From contig JARFIW010000170.1 of NCBI GenBank assembly GCA_036346225.1, positions 5,766,501 to 5,830,500 of the forward strand: a stretch of DNA of 64,000 bases, in the 5' to 3' direction. The notes under the pieces were generated by a model. That model saw only the letters and a program-made list of their open reading frames with translations. It was not told the origin of the DNA and ran no database searches. Source of the DNA: Platerodrilus igneus. Taxonomy: Eukaryota > Arthropoda > Insecta > Coleoptera > Lycidae. Both the position numbers and the translations under genes were made by a program. This document shows, in pieces, positions 22,380-32,782 of this stretch. How positions within the stretch are numbered: the first letter of the stretch is position 1; each line of letters opens with the position of its first letter.

Positions 22380-24846
22380 AGTAGAGTATAATCAAGGATC
22401 CCACCCCCACATTTCCTCCAGAATCCCACATTTCCTCACACATCTGGACCAAATAGTTTTCTTCGACTAACCATTTTTCATCTTTCGAGATAAATATATC
22501 TTAATTTTTCATCTTTCGAGATAAATGAGCATCCTCATTTGCTCCCACATCTAAACCAAATACTTTTCTTTGTCTAGCCAATGCATCTTTCGAGATAAAC
22601 CTATCTTGTTTGGTATCAATCAATATTAGAATTTTCTCAGCTACCCAAATCTCTAAGAATTTTCAGATATCATCACCCCAAGGAGCTACCCCAATTTTAA
22701 GATTTCTTACCTGTAGCGACTTTTGAGCATTTTATAAATTTTTTAGTCATGCGATCCATCTTCTTAGTCTACAATTTTATGTAGAATCCGAATCTGTAAA
22801 CAGATTTAAAATCGGGCCACGCCTTGCAAAGTTACACTTTAAGCTCTCAAACCTCTAAATTTTGCTCTTTGCTTTATAAGCAAAACTAACAAATACTTTT
22901 CTTTGTCTAACCAATGCATCTTTCGAGATAAACCTATCTTGTTTGGTATCAATCAATATTAGAATTTTCTCAGCTACCCAAATCTCTAAGAATTTTTCAG
23001 ATATCATCACCCCCAAGGGAGCTACCCCAATTTTAAGATTTTTTGCTGGTAGCGATTTCTGACCGTCGTTAAACATTTTTTTTGTCATGCGATACATTAA
23101 ATTAGTCTAGAATTTTATGCAGAATTCGAATCTGCAAACAAATTTAAAATCGGGCCATCCCTTACAAAGTTACACTTTAAGCTCTCAAACCTCTAAATTT
23201 TGCTCTTTGCTTTATAAGCAAAACTAACAAATACTTTTCTTTGTCTAACCAATGCATCTTTCGAGATAAACCTATCTTGTTTGGTATCAATCAATATTAG
23301 AATTTTCTCAGCTACCCGAATCTCTAGGAATTTTCAGATAGCACCATCCCCAGGAGCTACCCTGATTTTAAGATTTCTTACCTGTAGCGACTTTTGAGCG
23401 TTCTTATAAACTTTTTTAGTCACGCGATACATCTTGTTAGTCTAAAATTTTACGTACAATCCGAATCTGCAAACAGATTTGAAATCGGACTACTCCTTGC
23501 AAAGTTACCCTTTTAAAGCTCCCAAACCTCTACATTTTGCTCGTCTATGACATATGCTTAAACCAAACAGCTCCAAAAATCTAAAACCGCAAGGATTTTA
23601 GAAACGACTCCTTTATAAGCCATAAGTGCTTAGTATTTAAAATCATTTTTTCAAACAGTAATGTGCTTTTCTCAGAATGTTGCAAAACCCATGACTTAAA
23701 ATTTTTTCTGGTTTTAACATAATTACATGTACAATGCTAAATAGTTGGAAAATACATAGACAAGGACAAACTAATCGCTTTACAATTATGTGACGTATAG
23801 TGAAGGTAGCGTAGAGGACAAACTAATTGCTTTACAATTATGTTACGTAAAGTGAAAGTAGCCTTTCTTTTTATTAATTAGCAGCTATGTGATTTGAAAA
23901 ATACAATAGATATGCTCAATGCTAAATGCTTGGAAAATACAAGTCGTTTCAAATCAATTTCTTAACGAGCATGTGAATCACATGTGAAAACTGTATATAA
24001 TTTCTTTTCTTGGACTTTCTATTAATTATGTTTGTGTATTAGAAATTGATTAATAATTGCAGGATACAAATTTTAAATAAACACTTTGCTAAGGGAACAC
24101 CGAACTTGTTGTATACAGAATACTTACTAATAAAGCAATTTAATTTTAAATAACTTCTACGCCATATTTTTCGAAAATGGCATGCTTTGGAAACAATCGA
24201 AGATTACCGAAGACACTCGAAGAGTGCACAAACGCAGTCAGTAAACCATAATTAATAATCGCCTTTATAGGTTCCACATTTCGACCATTTCCCAATGACT
24301 TTAATTTCTTATTAGAGAATTCTTATTCTCCACGCACTGCTACGTAGTTGCATGTCCATTCCTTTTGGAGGTATATGCTCGTTATAGGTTGTAGCACCCG
24401 CGGTTTTACTTAACTACACTTTGAGAGATCCCTTTAATCTTTTTTAATCGTGTCCTTCTCGCGTACAATACAGTAGGACTTAGCCTTACTACCTACAAAT
24501 TCTAACACCAAGTCACCGTTAAACTCGTCTTTAAATTTCCCCACAACTTTTTGTTAACATGCGGTATATTGTGTTTATTATTTCCGCGTACACCACTTTA
24601 AACCTAAAAATAAAAACAGGATAGTTTAATACGTCTATTAATAATTTATGGTAATGTTGGCGATACAAATATGTAAAACAAACTTTATCAAGAAATATGT
24701 TTTAATAGAATACATACATGTATTGATAACATCTATAAACCGCTGTGGTAACCAGAGTCTGGCGAATCTGGGATAGCCAAATCTCTAAACATTTGCGCAA
24801 GCGATTGCCTTGCAGTTGCATCTTTTAAGTACTGAATGGGAAACAT
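22380..24846. repeat. Left terminal inverted repeat of the Polinton
   Basis: Reverse complement of 30357-32776 at high identity throughout. It contains three tandem units of about 335 bp (phrase tacttttctttgtctarcca at 22561, 22894, 23232). It is unusually long for the family, where a few hundred bases is typical. The last 115 bp encode the C-terminus of the gene at 24733-25555. Confidence 0.92.
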
Positions 24847-25555
24847 TTAATAAGTTCCAACACTGTCAAGTAATTTAAATTGCTGCAATCATTAGACAGA
24901 GAAATACTGGCACTGCTCTCTCCCTCTAATAACGTTTGAACCCTTTCTTCCTCCGTCGTATTTCCACATACTTTTTATATCACCAACAAATTTTCGTAAA
25001 ATTCTGGAAAGTTTCAACACCTTAACTCAACCATTATAAAACAGATCAATTCTCGCAAATTTAATAGCTTGATGCACTCGTACGCAGGTAGCACAATAAC
25101 ATTCCCATCTTTCGTAATCTCCATATTATATAAATTCTCTTTTCAAAATTGTTCTAAAACCATATACTTCTATTAAAGGCTGTGCTCAGCTGCAATTTGA
25201 AATCTTGATCCAATTGTATGTCAACAACATCGTTTCCAGTAGTCAGATCATTTAATCGTACTTGTTTTGAGTCTTGAGCAAATTGGTGAATTTGAAATTC
25301 CACTTGAAAAGTACACAATTTCTTCCAATCGAAGTAAGAGAATGTTATCGTAGAATCAGCACACATACCACTACAGCAAATCACTTGGATGGCAGGTTGA
25401 AGACCACCATATAAATCAAAACCAACTTCTAATATATGGTGGTGATAATTTGGAGGAAATTCGCCTAACCTATAGGTTGACTTACCAACTAGTTGGTTGA
25501 TATTTAATTGTGGTACTCGCACATCACTTGTAACGTCAACACAAGAAAAATCCAT
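24733..25555 (-). pseudogene. Polinton-associated protein of unknown function
   Basis: An open frame of 133 codons starts with MDFSCVDVTSDVRVPQL at 25555. It shows a beta-rich composition (FPPNYHHHILEVGFDLYGG, QPAIQVICCSGMC) and ends near 25154 at SIWF. Beyond a frameshift, recognisable protein continues to a terminal stretch ending DSPDSGYHSG with a stop at 24733-24735, inside the inverted repeat. Total length would be about 270 residues. The family resembles a hypothetical protein that I associate with arthropod Polintons. No catalytic motif is visible, and a virion role is inference only. The corresponding part of the right inverted repeat (30365-30460) retains a damaged copy of the same last about 30 codons. 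Confidence 0.6.
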
Positions 25556-25937
25556 CTTTTATTTATAATTTTAATCAAACTCGATGATACTTTGACGACT
25601 AATGCACTGGAACATGGCTCTCGCCTTTTATGCCGATGGTCGAGCGTGCGCAGCTCTTATTATATTAGTTGGCGTTATATGCAAGTCTTGACTGGAAAAG
25701 TGACGTCTATAATTGTTTTATAGTGGGTTTTACCTGTATGTATTTAACCACCAACGCCATTTTAGAATTATTAAACAAAATTACTCTTAGCAGTATTTTA
25801 ATATACCATCGTGTATGATTTCAATTATTATTGTGTTTTTCCTCAGGTTTTCAAATCCCTCGGAATTTTTTCCAAATCGAATGACACCTTACTGATTTGC
25901 AGAATAACCTTTTGCAAGCACCGTATATAATTCATCT

Positions 25938-26345
25938 TTAATCTATTTCTAAACCGTATCGCTCTGTCTTTTGAGATAAATCCCTGGTGTGTCCCACAAT
26001 CGACTTCCTTTCCACCCCAAACACGTTGACACTGATGTTGTTTAATTCCTCGAACCGGTGTATATCCTTTATGGATATCGGGAACTGCAGTCCTGTCAAA
26101 TTGAGAATGGTGCTGTAATGGGGGTAGCTACCGACCCTTTGCGGATTGTGAGCACTGAGTAGAGCGCAGCTATCACGCACCAGGCAAAGCATGCGTTGTC
26201 GTCATTTTGTATATTAATAACAGCTCTGGTGTTTCGAACCCATTTGGGGAGCTCGATGTATGAGGATCCACGCAAAGGGTTGTACTTGTTTACATTAATC
26301 TCCAAGTACAACGCCTGTTTCAGAGTCCATCCTAAAATTTAAAAA
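25938..26345 (-). pseudogene. N-terminal fragment of a Polinton polymerase-B-associated protein
   Basis: Two overlapping frames separated by one frameshift near 26110. The first (from about 26345) has YNPLRGSSYIELPKWV and a short AVINIQNDDNACFAWCVIAAL block. The second has LQFPISIKDIHRFEELNNIS followed by VNVFG. This order (Y-N-P-L-R-G-S-S-Y...N-x-D-N/D-x-C-F-x-W...FP-x...F-E...NNISVNVFG) is the conserved N-terminal region found upstream of the exonuclease/polymerase domains in Polinton-type polymerase proteins of arthropods. Everything downstream, including the exonuclease and palm motifs, is missing. The fragment ends at a stop near 25938. Confidence 0.65.
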
Positions 26346-26770
26346 ATTAGAAAAAATAAATTATTGTGAAACTAACAGAATCTCGTTCTTGGAACTCCTC
26401 TGACTTAGCTAACATCCTCTCCACAAAGGTTGTAGATCTCCCTAGGTTACTGGACGAGGTGAGCACAACATTTCAGTGTTGAAAGATTTAACATCCTCTA
26501 CACTGTCCATCTTGGTGTAGCCACTAATTAGGTAGTTTACTTTTAAATTAGGAGAAACCCAGCGTCGTTTAACCTTGGTAACATTTCATACCAGTCTATT
26601 CACGTCGGTGAAAATCAATTAACTTCTTGCTTACGCGCTACATCTATAATTATCGGATGTATCAAACGAGAACAAAGTTAGACGGGGGTAAATATTTATA
26701 CATATTTTTCGAAATTGTGAAATTGGAATAGTCTGCATTTGCATTTTGATAAGTAAACATCGTAATAAAA

Positions 26771-27230
26771 ATGAGCGGGAAGAATTATATCCTTAGATGC
26801 TATAAAAATTTTAGAAGAAGTTGTCAAGGAGATGAAAACAAGTTTATCAAACAATTCAACTAGCCAACATTTGAATGGTATGTCTAATGAATCTCTGGTA
26901 AATACTAAAATAGTGCAAGATAAACCTACACATGATAATGTTGATGCGAAAGATCAGAACATAGACTCCAAGTCAGACGTTTCTGACAGAAAAAGAAAGA
27001 GACAACTTAAATCGTATACTAAAGAGGATTTAAATAAAGCCCTTGACAGAAATAAACAAAGGATGGATTACTGGTTCAGAAGCATCCGAAATCTACAATG
27101 TTCCAAAAGCTACACTCTATACGAAACTCAGATCAAAAAGAAAATCGTGTGCAAAATTTGGATATGTATACTACACATTTGCCAATTAAAAGGAGGAAAA
27201 AGTGACTTTTGTGTGTGTGTGTGTGTGTAG
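26771..27230 (+). pseudogene. psq-type helix-turn-helix protein remnant
   Basis: This is the only plus-strand gene inside the Polinton. An acidic and polar leader (NNSTSQHLNGMSNESLVNTK) precedes a basic block DRKRKRQLKSYTKEDLNKAL (near 26985-27045). After a +1-type shift at about 27070-27090, another frame reads ASEIYNVPKATLYTKLRSKR. The pattern S-x-x-D/E-L-x-x-A-L...A-S-x-x-Y-x-V-P-x-x-T-L-x-x-x-L is the Pipsqueak HTH signature, a DNA-binding fold found in insect regulators and many transposon proteins. The frame ends in a (GT)n run at 27211-27228. The frameshift means the HTH is broken in this copy. A role in element transcription or target binding is inference. Confidence 0.6.
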
Positions 27231-27665
27231 TTTTTAATGAATAAAAATATATTTCTATGTGAAGTGTACCTGTTAAGTATTTGAATTGAAATATAAATAT
27301 TGTTTCAAACGTTTTGGGTTTTATTTATATATAATGGTATTGTTAGGATACAATTACTCGGAAGCAGTGAGAATCTTGGTTTATGTAATATCATAGAAGT
27401 TGAAAAAAAACAAAAAACTAAAAGGTATGTTTCAAACACGTAGTTGTACTCATTTCTATTAAAATTAAATGTAGCGCTCTTTGTTATAATTCTTTTCATA
27501 AGAACTTAGATACCCATTTCAGTTGCGTGGACATTTGAAAAATTAAACAATACCAATGTATGCTTTATATTTTAAAACATAAACAAGCTAATATATACAA
27601 AAATAATTTCTAAATTCACATCATTCATTTCTTATGATAACAGTTGTTGTGGTTAAATTTTTATT

Positions 27666-27924
27666 TTAAAACTTACAATTTAGTATATATTCCATTTGAA
27701 TATCTGCCAACAGTTTTATAAACCCCATCTCCTCGATTATTTCCATAAAATCATCCAGATCCTCGGGCATTGATAACACTGCAGTACAGTGCTGTATTGC
27801 TTCCTCGTATGACTGACACATAAGACATTTTCTCCTTCTATCGAAAAGCATTGCCCACATTCTGCTTTTTTACTCGTAGAGCATTGCGAAATCTTCGAAT
27901 AACCTCTCCAAAGTCTTTATACAT
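27666..27924 (-). pseudogene. Small Polinton-internal gene, unknown
   Basis: A short gene of about 85 codons with one frameshift near 27850. It starts MYKDFGEVIRRFRNALR (ATG at 27924) and continues in another frame as CLMCQSYEEAIQHCTAVLSM...DLDDFMEIIEEMGF. A CxxC pair and an acidic C-terminal half are visible. The family is not recognised. Position and strand match the ATPase gene cluster. Confidence 0.4.
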
Positions 27925-28254
27925 ATTTGTTATATTGTCTCTTTAAACCGTACAATCAACAAATAATAACTTCTACGCGAACAGTCCTTTTATATGAGCT
28001 ACTCCTATTCGGATATGTACCGATTGCACCCGATTTGTGTGCACGCACGAAGCAACAGGTAGGAATGTATTCTATGAACAAAATCATTACATTTCTTAAG
28101 AAAAATGCTAAGGACTTTAAAAATAATTATAACTCTTGTTAGAACCTCTAGCCTCCGGATAAACGTTATTATTTTAGGTTGTGTCACTGTTTTCTGAATC
28201 AACTTCCTACACACTTTTCCTAAACTATGCGTATCAATTGGGGGTTATACTTTA

Positions 28255-28642
28255 CTCCATAACCGACTTGTATATATCTTCGTATTCGTCTCTAGCTAAC
28301 ACGTCCGTATAATAAAGATGTACAGGCTCGTCGTCAACTGGTAACTTAATCTTTTTTTAAAAAACTAGTCTTTGTTTTCAAGTTTAACCCTTGTTGTACG
28401 TGTAAGTTCTTTCCGCTATTCCTTGTGACTAGGAATCGGTAATTTTGCAAGGGATCAATCAATTGTTTGTGCACCTCTTCGATTTGTAGAGATGTAGCGT
28501 CTCCCTTTTTGTATACCGCAAAGTTCTTTCGTACAGAATCCTGCATAAAATGAAGCTTACGTTTATTTACAATAAAATTGTTAACGTTCGTCATCATGAA
28601 ACTTTGGATGAGAACTAACTTTTTTTGAATAATGTTAAACAT
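28255..28642 (-). pseudogene. Unknown Polinton gene downstream of the ATPase
   Basis: The open frame 28642-28346 begins MFNIIQKKLVLIQSFMM and overlaps the 3' end of the ATPase by 8 bp, an arrangement expected for co-oriented genes in a compact element. After a frameshift near 28346 the sequence continues as PVDDEPVHLYYTDVLARDEY and EDIYKSVME to about 28255. The middle part (LQIEEVHKQLIDPLQNYRF) is predicted helical. The family is not recognised. It commonly accompanies the ATPase in such elements as far as I recall, but I cannot assign a function. Confidence 0.5.
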
Positions 28643-29371
28643 TTATATACTCGTCGAAATTCTTCCTATATCGACCATTATCCAAATCAAAATCTTTCAC
28701 AACAGTTATAAAATTATGTTTTGAGTCACCCCAACACTGTAAACACATTTCTTTAAATTTCGGATATGTCATGTCACCACTTATATGATCCGAAAAGATA
28801 TGTCCGAGATTGGTTTCATCCTGTTTCCATAATGCGATTACATTGGCGTTATCTCTGAGTCTATGTTTTAAGGCACTAGCGTAAGTTTGACATAGATAGA
28901 ACGAATCTATTGCTTTATGTCGACCGAACGAGAAAAACTGTGTGATTTTACTTTGCTCGTTTGCAGGTATATCATCGAAAACCATAATTGAATCTTCTTT
29001 GGTATCTCCGGGTTCAATCAAATCATCGTAATTTTCAAACTCATGGTACCCAATTTCTTCTTTTAATGGTGTAAAAACGTTTCTTAACAATTCGTATTTC
29101 GGTTGATACAAACTCTTCGAAAATACATAGACATTTTGAAATCTAAGACCGTTCTCGTGCAAGATCAGAGATATTAAAGCGTTGGTCTTCCCACAACTCG
29201 ATGGTCCCACGAATATAGCTCGTATGTTGAGACAGGAACAAGGACCATGTTTACCATCCTCTTTTGCATTAGAATAGCAAAGTTATCATAATTCTGTATA
29301 GGTATTTTAACTTCTGGTATAACATCTCTGGATGCATCGTTGGAATTATGTAATTTCTTCACGTTCTGCAA
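28635..29371 (-). pseudogene. Polinton packaging-type ATPase (FtsK/HerA superfamily, A32-like)
   Basis: The best-preserved gene of the element. Walker A is GPSSCGKT (near 29207-29185) and Walker B is SIMVFDD (near 28990-28970), followed by a polar motif region QTYASALKHRLRDN. In the family this protein pumps the element genome into capsids. The core frame 29210-28635 is open for 191 codons. The preceding segment, 29371-29174, is in another frame (IPEVKIPIQNYDNFAILM), so one frameshift near 29215 separates the N-terminus from the Walker A loop. It is short for the family, roughly 230-260 residues being usual. Upstream it runs directly into a psq-type HTH remnant (29350-29520). Confidence 0.82.
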
Positions 29372-29520
29372 CCTTTTAACATATCTGCATAACGTTGTTC
29401 TAGGTACATTATATTTTTACTACAGCGTAGAAACTCGAGCCATACAGGATATCCTCTGCTGCTTTTGTAATAGATTGTTTGGAGCACCACTGATTGCTTG
29501 AATGCGACATCTTTTGAAAA
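29340..29520 (-). pseudogene. Second psq-type HTH remnant, joined to the ATPase N-terminus
   Basis: From an ATG at about 29509, one frame reads SKQSITKAAEDILYGSSFYA. After a 1-2-nt shift at about 29425 it continues KYNVPRTTLCRYVKRLQNV, which is in frame with the 29371-29174 segment. The helix-turn-helix signature (A-V-x-K-x-Y-x-V-P-x-T-T-L-x-x-x-V) resembles the plus-strand gene at 26771. It may be a true N-terminal DNA-binding domain of the ATPase gene, or a deletion junction that joined two genes. Confidence 0.5.
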
Positions 29521-29589
29521 AATGTCTTACTATAACTAAGCTCAACCCAAAACTAGTTCCTTATATACCAAATTTAATCTCCCTGCTCA

Positions 29590-29720
29590 CATAACCCATG
29601 ACCATATGACCATATGACCAATGACCACATGACCATAATGACCACATGACCACATGACCATATGACCACATGCCACAGACCTATGCCAATAACCGACCAA
29701 TACAATACATGACCACTGAC
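29590..29720. repeat. Minisatellite of 8-9-bp units (tgaccatatgaccacatg)
   Basis: About a dozen units of tgaccatat, tgaccacat or tgaccaat with small variations lie inside the Polinton, just upstream of the ATPase cluster. Confidence 0.85.
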
Positions 29721-30356
29721 CACTGCCATAAAGGCAGACCATTTCCTTATAGTTTTCAATTAAAACGTTATAAATTTAATAATGAGGTTTTCCTTGAAAC
29801 AAGTTGACTGGTTAGACAAATGAAAATTAATCAACATGTTGGAAGTCACCAGGCGTTGGAATCCAAATTATCGCCACCTATTGAAGTTGTTTTTAATGTG
29901 CTTCAACCCTCCAGTGATTTCGTAGTGGTAGTGCTGATTCTAGATAAATTCTTACTTGATTGAAAAATTGTGATTTTAGTGGATTTCAAATTACCAATTT
30001 GCTCAGACGTCAAAAGCAAGTTTAAATGTCTGCACTGGAAACGTGTTGTTGAATACAATTGGTCAAGTTTCAAATTGACTGAGCCGCCTGTTAATGAGTA
30101 TGGTTTTACAATTTTGAAGGAATTTTAAATTGGGTTCGAAAGGGGAATGTTATTGTGTCCTGCAGAGTATAGCTTAAATTTGCAGAATTGATCTGTTTTA
30201 TAAGGTCTGAGTTAAGGGTTGAAACTTTCCAGAATTTTCGAAAATTTGTTGTGTTAAAAAGTATGTGGAAATACGCGAGGAGAAAGGGTTCAAAGTTATT
30301 GGGAGGCGCCGTATTCCTGTCTAAGATTGGTTTAATTACTTGCAGTGTTGGACTTT
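29721..30356. other. Polinton interior without a recognised gene
   Basis: Short frames only. It contains aaggcgccgt and other unremarkable sequence and abuts the right inverted repeat. One or more deletion junctions may lie here. Confidence 0.4.
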
Positions 30357-32776
30357 TAAAGTTTCCATTCAGTACTTAAAAGATGCAATGAAGGCAATCG
30401 CTTGCGCAAATGTTTGAGATTGGCTTCCCGTTCCCGATCTGGTACCACGCGGTTTAAGTGTTTCATCGATGTTCATTAAAACTATTTCTTGAAAATTTGT
30501 TTTCATATTTGATCGCCAACATTCCAAAATATTATGACGTTTAAACTATCCTGTTTTTATTTTAGGTTTAAAGTGGTGTACGCGGAAATAAAAAGAATAT
30601 ACCGCATGTTAACAAATTGTGGGGAAATTAAAGACGAGTTTAACGGGACTGGTGTTAGAATTTGTAGGTGAAGTAAGTCCTACTGCTTGTCAGAAGGACC
30701 GATTAAAAGTTAAAGGGACTCCAAAGTGTAGTTAAGAAAACCGGTGTACAACCTAAGAGCATATCCTCCAAAGGAATGATGCATACGTAGCAGTGCGTGG
30801 GAAAAGATTCTAATAGAAATTAAAGTCATTGGGAAATGGTCGAAATGTGGAACCTATAAAGCGTTATTAATTTGGTTTATGATGCGTTTGTGCACTCTTC
30901 GAGTGTTCGGTAATCTTCGATTGTTTCAAAGCATGCCATTTTCGAAAAATATGGCGTAGAAGTTATTTAAAATTAAATTGTTTATTAGTAAGTTTCTGTA
31001 TACAACAAGTTCGGGTTCCTTAGCAAAGTGTTTTTTAAAATTTGTATCCTGCAATTATTAATCAATTTCTATCACAAACATAATTAATAGAAAGTCCAAG
31101 AAAAGAAATTAATAAGTTTTCACATGTGATTCACATGCTCGTTAAGAAATTGATTTGAAACGACTTGTATTTTCCAAGCATTTAGATTGACATATTATGT
31201 ATTTTCAAATCACATAGCTGCTAATTAATAAAAGAAAGGCTACTTTATTTCGTAACATAATTGTAAAGCAATTATTTGTCCTCTACGCTACCTTCACTAT
31301 ACGTCACATAATTTAAACGATTTTGTCCTTGTCATGTATTTTCCAACTATTTAGCATTGTACATGTAATTATGTTAACCAGAAAAATTTTAAGTCATGGG
31401 TTTTGCAACATTCTGAGAAAAGCACATTACTGTTTGAAAAATGATTTTAAATACTAAGCACTTATGGCTTATAAAGGAGTCGTTTCTAAAACTTGCGGTT
31501 TTAGATTTTTGGAGCTGTTTGGTTTAAGCATATGTCATAGACGAGCAAAATGTAGAGGTTTGGGAGCTTTAAAAGGGTAACTTTGCAAGGAGTAGTCCGA
31601 TTTCAAATCTGTTTGCAGATTCGGATTGTACGTAAAATTTTAGACTAACAAGATGTATCGCGTGACTAAAAAGTTTATAAGAACGCTCAAAAGTCGCTAC
31701 AGGTAAGAAATCTTAAAATCAGGGTAGCTCCTGGGGATGGTGCTATCTGAAAATTCCTAGAGATTCGGGTAGCTGAGAAAATTCTAATATTGATTGATAC
31801 CAAACAAGATAGGTTTATCTCGAAAGATGCATTGGTTAGACAAAGAAAAGTATTTGTTAGTTTTGCTTATAAAGCAAAGAGCAAAATTTAGAGGTTTGAG
31901 AGCTTAAAGTGTAACTTTGTAAGGATGGCCTGATTTTAAATTTGTTTGCAGATTCAAATTCTGTGCAAAATTTTAGACTAAGAAGATGTATCGCATGACT
32001 AAAAAAATTATAAAATGCTCAAAAGTCGCTACAGGTAAGAAATCTTAAAATTGGGGTAGCTCCCTTGGGGGTGATGATATCTGAAAAATTCTTAGAGATT
32101 TGGGTAGCTGAGAAAATTCTAATATTGATTGATACCAAACAAGATAGGTTTATCTCGAAAGATGCATTGGTTAGACAAAGAAAAGTATTTGTTAGTTTTG
32201 CTTATAAAGCAAAGAGCAAAATTTAGAGGTTTGAGAGCTTAAAGTGTAACTTTGCAAGGCGTGGCCCGATTTTAAATCTGTTTACAGATTCGGATTCTAC
32301 ATAAAATTGTAGACTAAGAAGATGGATCGCATGACTAAAAAATTTATAAAAATGCTCAAAAGTCGCTACAGGTAAGAAATCTTAAAATTGGGGTAGCTCC
32401 CTTGGGGGTGATGATATCTGAAAAATTCTTAGAGATTTGGGTAGCTGAGAAAATTCTAATATTGATTGATACCAAACAAGATAGGTTTATCTCGAAAGAT
32501 GCATTGGCTAGACAAAGAAAAGTATTTGGTTTAGATGTGGAGCAAATGAGGATGCTCATTTATCTCGAAAGATGAAAATTAAGATATATTTATCTCGAAA
32601 GATGAAAATGGTTAGTCGAAGAAAACTATTTGGTCCAGATGTGTGAGGAAATGTGGGATTCTGGAGGAATAAAGATTCCACCACATTTCCTCCTTATGGG
32701 ATTTACATGTAAATTTGGGAGGAAATGTGGGATTCTGGAGGAAATGTGGGGGTGGGATCCTTGATTATACTCTACT
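30357..32776. repeat. Right terminal inverted repeat of the Polinton
   Basis: Reverse complement of 22380-24846, with the same three tandem units (phrase ends at 31851, 32186 and 32523). Near the tip, about 70 bp of ggaggaaatgtgggattctg is duplicated (32640-32750), which is absent from the left end. Confidence 0.92.
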
Positions 32777-32782
32777 ATTATG
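32777..32782. other. 6-bp target site duplication, right (attatg)
   Basis: Exact repeat of 22374-22379. Copy B carries this sequence only once at the equivalent point. Confidence 0.9.

Larger units (their letters stand above)
22380..32776. mobile_element. Polinton/Maverick-like element, internally deleted (10.4 kb)
   Basis: Inverted ends run 22380-24846 and about 30357-32776, starting AGTAGAGTATAATC and ending in its complement. The 5'-AG...CT-3' termini and a 6-bp target duplication are the known hallmarks of Polintons. The 5.5-kb interior carries an FtsK/HerA-like packaging-type ATPase, a polymerase-B-associated N-terminal fragment, small unknown genes and psq-type HTH remnants. There is no visible integrase, protease, polymerase catalytic domain or full capsid gene. 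Polintons are normally 15-20 kb, so this is a deletion derivative that would need helper proteins. Frameshifts in most genes show it is old. Confidence 0.88.

Noticed and set aside
27212..27230. C-terminal CVCV peptide of the psq ORF
   Set aside because: Encoded by a (GT)n microsatellite after the frameshift, so not a genuine domain.
23000..32600. CRISPR-like array suggested by regular repeats
   Set aside because: Units are about 335 bp, contiguous, without short direct repeats and spacers. They are part of the Polinton inverted repeats.
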